Assembly (NCBI RefSeq): GCF_003336675.1
Contig: NZ_QPII01000008.1
Location: 1-64,000 of the forward strand
DNA: 64,000 nucleotides
Direction: 5' to 3'
Source: Billgrantia montanilacus
Lineage (GTDB): Bacteria > Pseudomonadota > Gammaproteobacteria > Pseudomonadales > Halomonadaceae
Below the pieces are notes generated by a model that saw nothing but the letters and a program-made list of their open reading frames with translations, made no database searches and had not been told where the DNA came from. Both the position numbers and the translations under genes were made by a program. Shown here one piece after another: positions 26,873 to 35,639 of this stretch (position 1 is the first letter of the stretch; each line of letters begins with the position of its first letter).

Positions 26873-29215
26873 ATGACGCCAGTTTCCCATCGTGCCGAAG
26901 CGGGCGGTTGCCCCTTCCATCAGGCGAGCCAGGAAGAAGCGGTATCGCCCACGGGTTGCCCCGTCTCGCCCCGTGCCGCGGAGTTCGACCCCTTCGAGGC
27001 GCCCTATCAGCTCGACCCCGCCGAGGCGCTGCGCTGGTCCCGCGAGCAGGAGCCGGTCTTCTACAGCCCCAGGCTCGGCTACTGGATCGTGAGCCGCTAC
27101 GACGACATCAAGGCGATCTTCCGCGATAACCACACCTTCTCGCCGTCGATCGCCCTGGAGAAGATCACCCCGGCGAGCAAAGAGGCCCAGGCGGTGCTCG
27201 AACGCTACGACTACGGCATGAACCGTACCCTGGTGAACGAGGATGAACCGGCGCACATGGCGCGGCGCCGCGAGCTGCTCGAGGCCTTCTCCCCCGAGGC
27301 GCTCGAGGCCCACGCGCCCATGGTGCGCCGCCTGGTGCGCGAGAAGCTCGACGCCATCGTCGACCGCGGCCGCGCCGACCTGGTCGCCGAGATGTTCTGG
27401 GAGGTCCCGCTTACCGTGGCGCTGCACTTCCTCGGTGTGCCCGAGGAGGACATGGAACAGCTGCGCCGTTTCTCGGTGGCCCATACGCTCAATACCTGGG
27501 GGCGGCCTTCGCCCGAGCAGCAGGTTGAAGTAGCCGAGGGCGTCGGCAAGTTCTGGCAGTACTCCGGTGAGGTGCTCGAGAAGATGCAGCGCCAGACCCA
27601 GGGGAAGGGCTGGATGTACGACATGATCGAGAAGAATCGGCAGAAGCCCGATGTCGTCACCGACAATTACCTGCACTCGATGATGATGGCGATCATCGTC
27701 GCGGCCCACGAGACCACGGCGCTGGCCACCGCCAACGCCTTCCGTCAGCTGCTCTCGCGCCCGGCGGTGTGGGACGAGCTGTGCGACAACCCCGAGCTGA
27801 TCCCCGCGGCGGCCGAGGAGTGCCTGCGCCACTCCGGTTCGGTGGTGGCCTGGCGGCGGCGCGCTACCCGAGAGGTATCGGTGGGCGGTGTGACCATTCC
27901 CGAGGACGGCAAGATCCTCATGGTCACTGCCTCGGGCAATCACGACCCGAGCCACTTCGAGAACCCCGACGAGCTCGACATCTACCGCGACAATGCCGTC
28001 GACCACCTGACCTTCGGCTACGGCAGCCACCAGTGCATGGGCAAGAACCTGGGGCGCATGGAGATGCGCATCTTCCTCGAGGAGTTCACCCGGCGGCTGC
28101 CGCACCTGGAACTCGAGGAGCAGGCGTTCACCTTCCTGCCCAATACCTCATTCCGCGGCCCCGAGGCGCTTTGGGTGCGCTGGGACCCGGCAAAGAACCC
28201 CGAGCGGCAAGATCCCGCCGTGCGCACTGCCCAGCACGATTTTCCGGTGGGGGCGCCGGAAGCCCACAGTATCGTGCGGCGAGTTCGCGTGGCCCGCGCC
28301 GAGCCAGAGGCCGAGGGCGTGCTCGGCGTGACCCTGACCGACCCCGCCGGGCGCGACCTGCCGGCGTGGACACCTGGCTCCCACCTCGACGTGGTGCTGC
28401 CTATCGGCGAGGCGCGCAAGTATTCGCTGTGCGGCCCGCCAGATGCCGGCGACTGGCGCGTTGCCGTGCTGAACGAGGAGGCCGGCCGCGGCGGCTCGCG
28501 CTGGATGCATGAGTCGGTCCGTGAGGGCATCGAGCTGCGCGTGCGCGGGCCCAAGAACCACTTCCGCCTCGACGAATCGGCACAGCACTACCTGCTGATC
28601 GCCGGCGGCATCGGCATCACCCCGATCATCGCCATGGCCGACCGCCTCAGGCGGCTGGGCAAGTCCTATGAGCTGCACTACGCGGGGCGCTCACGTACCA
28701 GCATGGCCTTTATCGAACGGCTCGAGCGCGACCACGGCGAGTCGCTGCGGCTCTATCCCAAGGCTGAAAATCAGCGGCTCGACCTGTCCGAATTGCTCGC
28801 CGAGCCTTGCGAGGAGACCCTGCTCTACGCCTGCGGCCCAGAGCGGCTGCTCTCGGCGCTGGAGGCCGGCACCGCCCACTGGCCGGAAGGCAGCCTGCAC
28901 GTGGAGCATTTCACGGCCGAGGGTGCGCTGCTCGATCCGAAGAACGAGCACGCCTTCCAGGTCGTGCTCACCGACTCCGAACTCACCGTGGAGGTACCAC
29001 CGGACCGGACGCTGCTCCAGGTCCTGCGCAGCGCCGGGATCGACGTACCCAGCGACTGCGAGGAGGGCCTGTGCGGCTCCTGTCAGGTCGAGGTGGTCGA
29101 GGGCGAGGTCGACCACCGCGACAAGGTGCTCACCGCCGCCGAGCGGGCCAGCGAGGATCGGCTGATGAGTTGCTGTTCGAGAGCCAAAGGCAAGAAGCTG
29201 GTGCTGGCCCTTTGA
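26873..29215 (+). CDS. Self-sufficient cytochrome P450-reductase fusion (CYP116B-like)
   Basis: 780 residues from ATG 26873. The P450 domain is about 35-460: I-helix AHETT (278-282), K-helix E316-x-x-R319 and heme ligand Cys388 in FGYGSHQCMG. A linker then leads to a phthalate-dioxygenase-reductase-like part (about 475-780): the FMN site RKYSLCGPP, NAD(P)H binding GGIGITPI and LLYACGPERLL, and a C-terminal 2Fe-2S ferredoxin with CEEGLCGSCQ followed by a far Cys in SCCSRAKG. This order (heme, FMN, 2Fe-2S) is CYP116B. Such enzymes hydroxylate or dealkylate without partner proteins, cytoplasmic, using NADPH. The substrate is not readable. An orphan TRAP binding protein lies 68 bp downstream on the same strand. 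Confidence 0.95.
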   Translation: MTPVSHRAEAGGCPFHQASQEEAVSPTGCPVSPRAAEFDPFEAPYQLDPAEALRWSREQEPVFYSPRLGYWIVSRYDDIKAIFRDNHTFSPSIALEKITPASKEAQAVLERYDYGMNRTLVNEDEPAHMARRRELLEAFSPEALEAHAPMVRRLVREKLDAIVDRGRADLVAEMFWEVPLTVALHFLGVPEEDMEQLRRFSVAHTLNTWGRPSPEQQVEVAEGVGKFWQYSGEVLEKMQRQTQGKGWMYDMIEKNRQKPDVVTDNYLHSMMMAIIVAAHETTALATANAFRQLLSRPAVWDELCDNPELIPAAAEECLRHSGSVVAWRRRATREVSVGGVTIPEDGKILMVTASGNHDPSHFENPDELDIYRDNAVDHLTFGYGSHQCMGKNLGRMEMRIFLEEFTRRLPHLELEEQAFTFLPNTSFRGPEALWVRWDPAKNPERQDPAVRTAQHDFPVGAPEAHSIVRRVRVARAEPEAEGVLGVTLTDPAGRDLPAWTPGSHLDVVLPIGEARKYSLCGPPDAGDWRVAVLNEEAGRGGSRWMHESVREGIELRVRGPKNHFRLDESAQHYLLIAGGIGITPIIAMADRLRRLGKSYELHYAGRSRTSMAFIERLERDHGESLRLYPKAENQRLDLSELLAEPCEETLLYACGPERLLSALEAGTAHWPEGSLHVEHFTAEGALLDPKNEHAFQVVLTDSELTVEVPPDRTLLQVLRSAGIDVPSDCEEGLCGSCQVEVVEGEVDHRDKVLTAAERASEDRLMSCCSRAKGKKLVLAL

Positions 29216-29283
29216 CCCAGAAAAACCATAACGCAGAAATAACGTACGCCAACCCTGACCATCGGGACTCACGAGGAACGACA

Positions 29284-30345
29284 ATGAAAATGCACAAACT
29301 CGCGACACTGACGACACTCACCGCGCTCTCTCTCGGCGCCTTCCAGGGCGCCGCCGCCACCGAGCTGCAGGTCAGCACCTGGGCCGGGCCCAACCATGGT
29401 GTCAACACCATCGTCTGGCCGACCTGGGCCAGCTGGGTCGAGGAGGCCACCGAAGGCCGCGTCACCGTCAACGTGGTGCACGACATGGGCCCGCCGGGAG
29501 CGCAGATGGAGCTGATCGCCGATGGCGTGGCCGACGTCACCTGGCTGTTCCACGGCCTGATGCCGGGGCGCTTCGAGCTGACCAAGCTGCCCGAGCTGCC
29601 CACCTTCGAGGACTTTCCGTCCGAGCATGCCTCGGTGGCCTACTGGCGGACCCATAACGAGTACTTCGCCGAGGCCGGCGAGCATCGCGGCGTCGAGGTG
29701 ATCGGCCTTGGGGTACACGGCCCGGGCACGCTGTTCCTCGACGAGTCGATCGACAGCCTCGATGACCTCGACGGCAAGCGCGTACGCATCGGCGGCGGCG
29801 TGATGGCCGACATCTCCAACGCCCTGGCGCTCACCGGCGTCGCGCTGCCCCCGGCGGGCACCTACGAGGCCGCCACCCAGGGCGTCGTCGATGGCGCCAT
29901 GCTGACGCTGGAGGGCCTCAAGAGCTTCCGCCTCGCCGAAGTGCTGCCCTACACGGTGCAGATGCCGGGCGGCTTCTATCGCGGCAGTTTCTCGCTGGTG
30001 ATCAACCCCGACACCTGGGCCTCGCTCTCCGAGGAGGATCGCGAGGCGATTGAGAGCGTCTCCGGTGAGCGGCTGTCGCGCCTGTTCGGCTACATGATGG
30101 ACGTGGTCGACGTGCGCGGCATCGAGTTCGCCGAACAGCAGGGCAACACCTTCATCGAGCTGCCGGCCGAAGAGGTCGATCGCTTCCAGCAGATGGCGGC
30201 GGAACTGCCGGGCAAGTGGAAGGCAGAGGCGGAACAGAAGGGCGTCGACGGGGAGGCGGCCCGTGCCTACTTCCTTGAGCAGCTCGAGGCGGTCGGCGAG
30301 GAAGAGGGGCTCGCCGCCGACGAGGTGATCGACCCCGAGGCCTGA
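29284..30345 (+). CDS. TRAP transporter substrate-binding protein (DctP family), orphan
   Basis: 353 residues from ATG 29284, following GAGGAA. A signal peptide (about 1-25) is followed by a DctP fold: STWAGPNHGVNTIVWPTWASW, VVHDMGPPGAQME, VHGPGTLF and a C-terminal helical segment. A close paralogue is at 52970-54025; much of the sequence is shared (for example NHGVNTIVWP, EEATEGRVTV and GFYRGSF). It binds small acids in the periplasm for a TRAP permease, but no DctQ or DctM gene follows. It may share the permease encoded at 54050-55893, or use another elsewhere in the genome. Confidence 0.93.
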   Translation: MKMHKLATLTTLTALSLGAFQGAAATELQVSTWAGPNHGVNTIVWPTWASWVEEATEGRVTVNVVHDMGPPGAQMELIADGVADVTWLFHGLMPGRFELTKLPELPTFEDFPSEHASVAYWRTHNEYFAEAGEHRGVEVIGLGVHGPGTLFLDESIDSLDDLDGKRVRIGGGVMADISNALALTGVALPPAGTYEAATQGVVDGAMLTLEGLKSFRLAEVLPYTVQMPGGFYRGSFSLVINPDTWASLSEEDREAIESVSGERLSRLFGYMMDVVDVRGIEFAEQQGNTFIELPAEEVDRFQQMAAELPGKWKAEAEQKGVDGEAARAYFLEQLEAVGEEEGLAADEVIDPEA

Positions 30346-30423
30346 TTCGGCTAGCCAGCGAACGACCTGCGAGCACGGCCCATGGCCGTGCTTGCTGCGT
30401 TACGGCAGTCGCCAACCCAATTT

Positions 30424-30437
30424 GTTTCATTTGAAAC
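30424..30437. promoter_or_regulatory. GTTTCA-TT-TGAAAC palindrome before a DUF6455 gene
   Basis: A perfect 6-2-6 inverted repeat 76 bp before the gene at 30514, and the same motif as at 12403-12416. Next to it is a second inverted repeat TTGAC-CCGT-GTCAA (30442-30455). Both look like an operator and promoter region. Confidence 0.5.
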
Positions 30438-30513
30438 TATTTTGACCCGTGTCAATGTCGGGAGGAGGCCAGGGGACGATACTGTCGGAAACGTACCTGA
30501 CGGGAGAGTCCTC

Positions 30514-30948
30514 ATGAATCACACACCGAAGTCATCGCGGAGCTCATGGTGGGATCGTCTCTGTGAGCGCACCTATCGTGCCACCACTCCTCGGCTGGTG
30601 CGCGAGATCGAGGCGGAATCGCCCGGTGCCTATAGCGAGATGCTCAAGGACCTCAAGACGCCTCTCGAGCCCGCTTTCGAACGTGAAGTCGCGAGGCATC
30701 TTGACCGTGGCGGCTATCGCGCCTTCGTGCCGGCCGATACCCTGATGCCGGCCATGCTGCAGCGTTTCGGCCTGGACAAGTCGACCGTTGCCGCGCATGT
30801 CAGCTATCCGAGCCTGCGTGGCAACTGCAACGCCTGTCCGGTGGCGGGTTACTGCTGGCACGCCATGCGCCGCGACGCTGACGTCGATGAGTGCCGCGCC
30901 TTCTGCCCCAACGCCGCGGCCTTCGATCGCCAGGCCGAGCTGACCTGA
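30514..30948 (+). CDS. DUF6455-like Cys-rich small protein A
   Basis: 144 residues from ATG 30514, after GGGAGAG. The C-terminal part holds Cys105, Cys108, Cys114, Cys127 and Cys131, in LRGNCNACPVAGYCWHAMRR and ECRAFCPNAAAF. The paralogue at 41491-41946 has Cys at the same five residue numbers. I read this as the DUF6455 family, from recall. The spacing suggests binding of a metal or an iron-sulfur cluster, but no such role is documented to my knowledge. The conserved DTLMPAML segment precedes it. It follows the orphan TRAP protein gene and has its own promoter region. Confidence 0.7.
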   Translation: MNHTPKSSRSSWWDRLCERTYRATTPRLVREIEAESPGAYSEMLKDLKTPLEPAFEREVARHLDRGGYRAFVPADTLMPAMLQRFGLDKSTVAAHVSYPSLRGNCNACPVAGYCWHAMRRDADVDECRAFCPNAAAFDRQAELT

Positions 30949-31005
30949 AGGCCAGGCCGATTCAACGATTCCATTCCAAATATTCCTGCTAAGTGGCTGC
31001 TGGCG

Positions 31006-31935
31006 TTACGCGCCGGCAGGCCATTTGGCATCGGTTTCCTTGGCCTGCGCGTCGAGGTGCTCGAGGATCCAATCGATGAACCCCTTCACCTTGGCCTGTT
31101 CCGCCTTGTACTCGGGGTAGGCCAGGTAGTAGGCATCGCGACTGGTCAGCGAGAACGCCCAAGGAATGATCAACTGCCCTGCCTTCAGTTCCTCCTCGGC
31201 CAGGAAGCGTGGCACCAGCGCCACGCCGCAACCCGCCCGGGCTGCCCGTAGCGACATGGAGAACGTATCGAATCGTGGGCCGTGATAGCTGTGCTCGGTA
31301 TAGGCCCCCTGGGCGGCAAACCAGTCGTGCCAGGCCTCCGGACGGCTAGCGCTCTGCAGCAGCACCAGTTCGGTCAGCGCCAGGGGATCCCCGATCCCGC
31401 CCTCCGGCACCACCGATGGGGCGCAGACAGCCACGACTTCCTCATCGAGCAGCTTGATGCACTCGGCCTTCGGCCAGGCACCATGGCCGAAGAAGAAGGC
31501 GACATCGACGCGCTCTTCCTCGAGGTCGAATGGCTCCATCCGATTGCTGATGTTCAGGTAGACATTGGGATGGCGGAAGCGAAAGCCATTGAGCCGGGGG
31601 ATCAGCCAGCGGGCGCCGAAGGTCGGCAGCGTGGTGACGTTGAGCACCTCGCTCTGGCCGCCGTAGGACTGCATGTAGCGGGTCGACATCTCGACCTGGG
31701 CGAGGATCTTGCGCACCTCGGTGAGGTAGAGCGAGCCCTCGGGGGTAACCTGCAGTCGCTTGCGGACGCGGCGGAACAGCGGATGCTCGAGCACCGACTC
31801 GAGCTGGGCCACCTGCTTGCTGACCGCGCTCTGGGTCAGGCTCAGTTCATCGGCCGCGCGGGTGAAGCTGAGGTGGCGGGCCGAAGCCTCGAAGCACTGC
31901 ATGGCGGTGAGGGTCGGCAGGTGGCGGCGGCTCAT
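31006..31935 (-). CDS. LysR-family transcriptional regulator (GcvA type)
   Basis: 309 residues from ATG 31935. The N-terminal helix-turn-helix is of the GcvA type: LPTLTAMQCFEASARHLSFTRAADELSLTQSAVSKQVAQLE. The effector domain runs from about 95 to 300, with the inner lobe around LNVTTLPTFGARWLIPRL. It is divergent from amaB (123 bp apart), and so is the likely regulator of the amaB-amaA genes. The ligand is not readable; a lysine or pipecolate breakdown product would fit the context. Confidence 0.9.
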   Translation of the reverse strand: MSRRHLPTLTAMQCFEASARHLSFTRAADELSLTQSAVSKQVAQLESVLEHPLFRRVRKRLQVTPEGSLYLTEVRKILAQVEMSTRYMQSYGGQSEVLNVTTLPTFGARWLIPRLNGFRFRHPNVYLNISNRMEPFDLEEERVDVAFFFGHGAWPKAECIKLLDEEVVAVCAPSVVPEGGIGDPLALTELVLLQSASRPEAWHDWFAAQGAYTEHSYHGPRFDTFSMSLRAARAGCGVALVPRFLAEEELKAGQLIIPWAFSLTSRDAYYLAYPEYKAEQAKVKGFIDWILEHLDAQAKETDAKWPAGA

Positions 31936-32058
31936 ATCAGTACCCAATCGGAAAAAAAGGAATGACCTTCGTATAAAACGTCGTTTGAGGCAGGTCAATC
32001 ACGACGGCAATACTGCTTGCGATCATCATGTTCATAACGAGTCGCAGGAGGAGGAAGA

Positions 32059-33552
32059 ATGATCGATGCCGTCATGGGGCGCCTTGGTGTGCCCGAGGCC
32101 CTGTACCGCCAAGGCGACTACCCCGTCACCTCCCCTACCGACGGCGCCGAGATCGGCCGCATCGCCCTCGAGGGTGCGGATGCGGTCGAGTCCCGTATCG
32201 CCCGAGCCCGGCACGCCTTCGAGCAGTGGAGCCGGGTGCCGGCGCCGCGCCGTGGCGAGCTGGTCCGCCTGTTCGGCGAGCAGCTGCGTCGCCACAAGGA
32301 AGACCTCGGTACCCTGGTGACCCTGGAGTGCGGCAAGATCCTTCAGGAAGGCCTCGGCGAGGTGCAGGAGATGATCGACATCTGCGACCTGGCGGTCGGT
32401 CAGTCGCGTCAGCTCTACGGCTTGACCATCGCCTCCGAGCGCCCCGGCCACCATATGCGTGAGAGCTGGCATCCGCTGGGCCCGGTCGGCCTGATCACCG
32501 CCTTCAATTTCCCGGTCGCCCCCTGGGCCTGGAACGCCGCCCTGGCCCTGGTGTGCGGCGACAGCCTGCTGTGGAAGCCCTCCGAGAAAACCCCGCTCAG
32601 CGCGCTAGCCTGCCAGGCCCTGCTCGAGCGCGCCATGGCCGAGTTCGGCGACGAAGCCCCGGCGGATCTCAGCCAGGTCATTCTCGGCGACCGCGAGGCC
32701 GGCGAGCGGCTGGCCGACGACCCCCGCGTGCCGTTGATCAGCGCCACCGGCAGCACCCGCATGGGCCGCGAGGTCGCGCCGCGGGTTGCCGCCCGCTTCG
32801 GGCGCAGCATCCTGGAGCTTGGCGGCAACAACGCTATGATCCTGGCGCCCAGCGCCGACCTGGACATGGCCGTGCGCGCGATTCTCTTCTCGGCCGTGGG
32901 TACCGCCGGCCAGCGCTGCACCACCCTGCGCCGCCTGATCGTCCATGAGTCCATTCGCGACGAGGTGCTCGAGCGGGTGAAGACGGCCTACACGGGCATC
33001 AGCATCGGCGACCCCATGGCGGGCAATCTCGTCGGGCCGCTGATCGACGCCCAGGCCTATGATCAGATGCAGTCCGCCCTGGATCGGGCTCGCCAGCAGG
33101 GTGCCCGGGTATTCGGCGGCGAACGCCAGCTGGCCGAGACCTACCCCAACGGCTACTACGTGGCACCGGCCATCGTCGAGGTCCCAGGCCAGGACGAGCT
33201 GGTCAAGAACGAGACCTTCGCCCCGATTCTCTACGTCATGAGCTATCGCGACTTCGACGAGGCGCTGGCGCTGAACAACGGCGTGCCCCAGGGCCTGTCG
33301 TCGTGCGTCTTCACCACCGATGTACGCGAGGCGGAGGCCTTCGTCTCCGACCAGGGCAGCGACTGCGGGATCGCCAACGTCAATATCGGCCCCAGCGGCG
33401 CCGAGATCGGCGGCGCCTTCGGCGGCGAGAAGGAGACCGGCGGTGGGCGTGAGTCAGGCTCGGACGTCTGGAAGAGCTACATGCGCCGCCAGACCAACAC
33501 CGTCAACTATTCCCGCGAGCTGCCCCTGGCCCAGGGCATCCGGTTCGACTGA
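32059..33552 (+). CDS. amaB: L-aminoadipate-semialdehyde dehydrogenase (ALDH7 family)
   Basis: 497 residues, the usual ALDH7 length. Conserved: FNFPVAPWAWNAALALVCGD, the cofactor loop GSTRMG (231-236), the general base Glu253 in LELGG, and the nucleophile Cys287 in GTAGQRCTTLRRL. It oxidises L-2-aminoadipate semialdehyde to L-2-aminoadipate with NAD(P). It is followed 76 bp later by an amino acid oxidase of the amaA type; this pair is known from Pseudomonas putida lysine and pipecolate catabolism. It has a strong AGGAGGAGGAAG ribosome site, and the LysR regulator is divergent. Substrate inferred from family and neighbour. Confidence 0.88.
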   Translation: MIDAVMGRLGVPEALYRQGDYPVTSPTDGAEIGRIALEGADAVESRIARARHAFEQWSRVPAPRRGELVRLFGEQLRRHKEDLGTLVTLECGKILQEGLGEVQEMIDICDLAVGQSRQLYGLTIASERPGHHMRESWHPLGPVGLITAFNFPVAPWAWNAALALVCGDSLLWKPSEKTPLSALACQALLERAMAEFGDEAPADLSQVILGDREAGERLADDPRVPLISATGSTRMGREVAPRVAARFGRSILELGGNNAMILAPSADLDMAVRAILFSAVGTAGQRCTTLRRLIVHESIRDEVLERVKTAYTGISIGDPMAGNLVGPLIDAQAYDQMQSALDRARQQGARVFGGERQLAETYPNGYYVAPAIVEVPGQDELVKNETFAPILYVMSYRDFDEALALNNGVPQGLSSCVFTTDVREAEAFVSDQGSDCGIANVNIGPSGAEIGGAFGGEKETGGGRESGSDVWKSYMRRQTNTVNYSRELPLAQGIRFD

Positions 33553-33628
33553 CCCGGGCGGCGTCCATCCGGCCTCGGTACCGTGGCCTGCCGAGGCCTT
33601 TACCACCAGCCCAAGCATGGGAGGCACC

Positions 33629-34909
33629 ATGAAGGAGCGCTGTCTCTGGCAATCCACGTCGCTGGAACCGCCCTTGAGCCTGGATGCGCTGCAGGGCGAC
33701 CACAGCGCCGATGTGGTGGTGATCGGCGGTGGCATCACCGGACTCAGCACCGCGCTGCACCTCGCCGAGGGCGGTGTCGACGTGGCCCTGGTCGAGTCGG
33801 GAGATATCCCCAGCGGTGGTTCGGGACGCAGCGTCGGCCTGGTCAATGCGGGGCTGTGGATTCCACCGGATGACATCATGGCGGCTCTGGGCGAGGAGGA
33901 TGGCGAGCGTGCCAACGCCATTCTGGGTGCCGCCCCCGCGGACGTCTTTTCGCTGATCGAGCGGCATGGCATCGACTGCCAGGCAACCCGCACGGGTACG
34001 CTGCACCTGGCCCACAATGGCAGGGGGGAGCAGGAGCTGGCGCGTCGCGCGGAACAGTTCCAGCAGCGCGGCGCTCCCGTGGAGCTACTCGAGGCAGACG
34101 CCTGCCGGAAGCGCGTGGGTACACGGCGTATTCGCCGGGCACTGCTCGACCGGCGCGCCGGCACCCTGAACCCCACCGCCTATACCCGGGGCCTGGCGCG
34201 TGCTGCCAAGGCGGCCGGCGCTCGCCTGCATACCCACAGCGCCGTGGTGGGCGTCGCCAGGGCGGGGGATGACTGGCGGGTGACCACCGACCGCGGCAGC
34301 GTCACGGCCTCGCGGCTGGTGCTCGCCACCAACGCCTACACCGAGGACCGCTGGAACGAAGTCCGCCATCACTTCTTTCCCGGCCATTTCTTCCAGGTCG
34401 CCTCCCGGCCGCTACCCGCGGCACTCGCCGGCGACATCCTGCCCGAGGGCCAGGGCGCCTGGGATACCCGCATGGTATTGAGCAGCTTGCGCCGCGATCC
34501 AGAAGGCCGGTTGATTCTCGGTAGCCTGGGCAAGGGGGAGGGGAAGCCCGCGGCGTTCCTGCGCTGCTGGGCCAACCGCATTCAGCGTTACTATTTTCCC
34601 CAGCTGGGGAACGTGGAATGGGAGTGCACCTGGACGGGGCGAATCGCCTTCACGCCCGACCATACGCTGCGTCTCTTCGAACTCGCCCCCGGTGTGCTGG
34701 GGGTTTCGGGCTACAACGGACGCGGCATCACCACCGGCACCGTGGTGGGCAAGGGCTTCGCCCGGTACCTGATCTCGGGCGATGACGCCCTGTTACCCCT
34801 GCCGATCCGAGCCCCCCAGCCGATACGTGCCCGGTCTCTTAGAAGTTCAGGCTATGAGGGGGGCTTTACGCTCTATCACACGGGGCAGTGCCTGCGGGTA
34901 TTGTGCTGA
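33629..34909 (+). CDS. amaA: FAD-dependent amino acid oxidase, L-pipecolate oxidase type
   Basis: 426 residues from ATG 33629, which follows GGGAGG. The N-terminal FAD motif is VVVIGGGITGLSTALHLAE with SGRSVGLVNAGLW; it is a DAO/glycine oxidase-fold protein (about residues 30-400). Downstream parts are HFFPGHFFQVASRPLP, RIAFTPDH and GVLGVSGYNGRG-like FAD-binding. In Pseudomonas AmaA oxidises L-pipecolate to piperideine carboxylate, the cyclic form of the substrate of AmaB. The tail after position 34800 is atypical (Arg- and Ser-rich). It could be a frame continuation past the usual end. Confidence 0.82.
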   Translation: MKERCLWQSTSLEPPLSLDALQGDHSADVVVIGGGITGLSTALHLAEGGVDVALVESGDIPSGGSGRSVGLVNAGLWIPPDDIMAALGEEDGERANAILGAAPADVFSLIERHGIDCQATRTGTLHLAHNGRGEQELARRAEQFQQRGAPVELLEADACRKRVGTRRIRRALLDRRAGTLNPTAYTRGLARAAKAAGARLHTHSAVVGVARAGDDWRVTTDRGSVTASRLVLATNAYTEDRWNEVRHHFFPGHFFQVASRPLPAALAGDILPEGQGAWDTRMVLSSLRRDPEGRLILGSLGKGEGKPAAFLRCWANRIQRYYFPQLGNVEWECTWTGRIAFTPDHTLRLFELAPGVLGVSGYNGRGITTGTVVGKGFARYLISGDDALLPLPIRAPQPIRARSLRSSGYEGGFTLYHTGQCLRVLC

Positions 34910-34951
34910 ACTGAACTGTTCTGAGTTGAACTTGGCCAAATGCGATGCCGC

Positions 34952-35446
34952 TCAGGGGAGGGGATCGATGGGAACCGGTACCGTCACGTCGTCTTTCACC
35001 AGTTCCATCACGACGAAGGAGTGTGTCTGGTGGACGTTCGGCAGTCGTCCGATCTGCTGCACCAGCACGGCACGGTAATGCGAAATATCGTGGGTTCTCA
35101 CCTTTAGCAGGTAATCGAAGTTCCCCGCCACCATGTAGCAGCCCTGCACTTCGGGAATCAGACGTACGGCCTTGTTGAATCGGTCCAGGGCGTCTTCGCT
35201 GGTCTTCTCCATCGTCACCAGTACCACCAGGACGTTGCCCGCCCCGAGCTGTTCCGGGTCCAGGTCGGCACGGTAGCCACGGATGATGCCGTCCTGCTCT
35301 AGGCGGCGCACTCGCTGTGCGCAGGGCGTCTTGGTGAGGTTCACACGATGGGCCAGTTCCACGATGGAGAGGCGCCCATGCTCCTGCAACTGGTTCAGGA
35401 TACGGCGATCGATACGGTCCAGCTTATTAGCCATATTACCTACCAT
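34952..35446 (-). CDS. Lrp/AsnC-family transcriptional regulator
   Basis: 164 residues (160 if the inner ATG at 35434 is used, after GGTAGGT). A winged helix (about 8-60, RILNQLQEHGRLSIVELAHRVNLTKTPCAQRVRRLEQDG) then the RAM ligand-binding domain (about 75-150, VLVVLVTMEKTSEDALDRF and GCYMVAGNFDYLLKVRTHD). Such proteins sense amino acids. It is divergent from the NhaC-type gene, with the amaB-amaA genes behind it and a D-amino-acid dehydrogenase gene after the antiporter. The inverted repeats at 35493-35514 and 35593-35617 are candidate sites. Confidence 0.9.
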   Translation of the reverse strand: MVGNMANKLDRIDRRILNQLQEHGRLSIVELAHRVNLTKTPCAQRVRRLEQDGIIRGYRADLDPEQLGAGNVLVVLVTMEKTSEDALDRFNKAVRLIPEVQGCYMVAGNFDYLLKVRTHDISHYRAVLVQQIGRLPNVHQTHSFVVMELVKDDVTVPVPIDPLP

Positions 35447-35492
35447 TTCTTGTTATCAAGGACAAAGGTAAACCAATTTAGCGATATTTGGA

Positions 35493-35617
35493 GCCAATTC
35501 CTAGGAAAATTGGCCAACAATGAGCCTGGAAGGTAATCCGGTGAAATAAGAGGAGTGATTTATTTGAGAACAAACTAACCAAGCGATTCCTGTTATCGAA
35601 CGACAGTCGCTCGATAA
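35493..35617. promoter_or_regulatory. Two inverted repeats between lrp-type and nhaC-type genes
   Basis: GCCAATT (35493-35499), 8-bp spacer, AATTGGC (35508-35514); and TTATCGA (35593-35599), 11-bp spacer, TCGATAA (35611-35617). They are AT-rich and in a 193-bp divergent gap, as expected for an Lrp-type regulator that acts on both sides. Confidence 0.4.
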
Positions 35618-35639
35618 ATATCAAACCAAGGTAATTGTT

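Noticed and set aside
35493..35514. Terminator reading of the GCCAATT inverted repeat
   Set aside because: AT-rich arms and no T run; it lies between divergent starts, so an operator is more likely.
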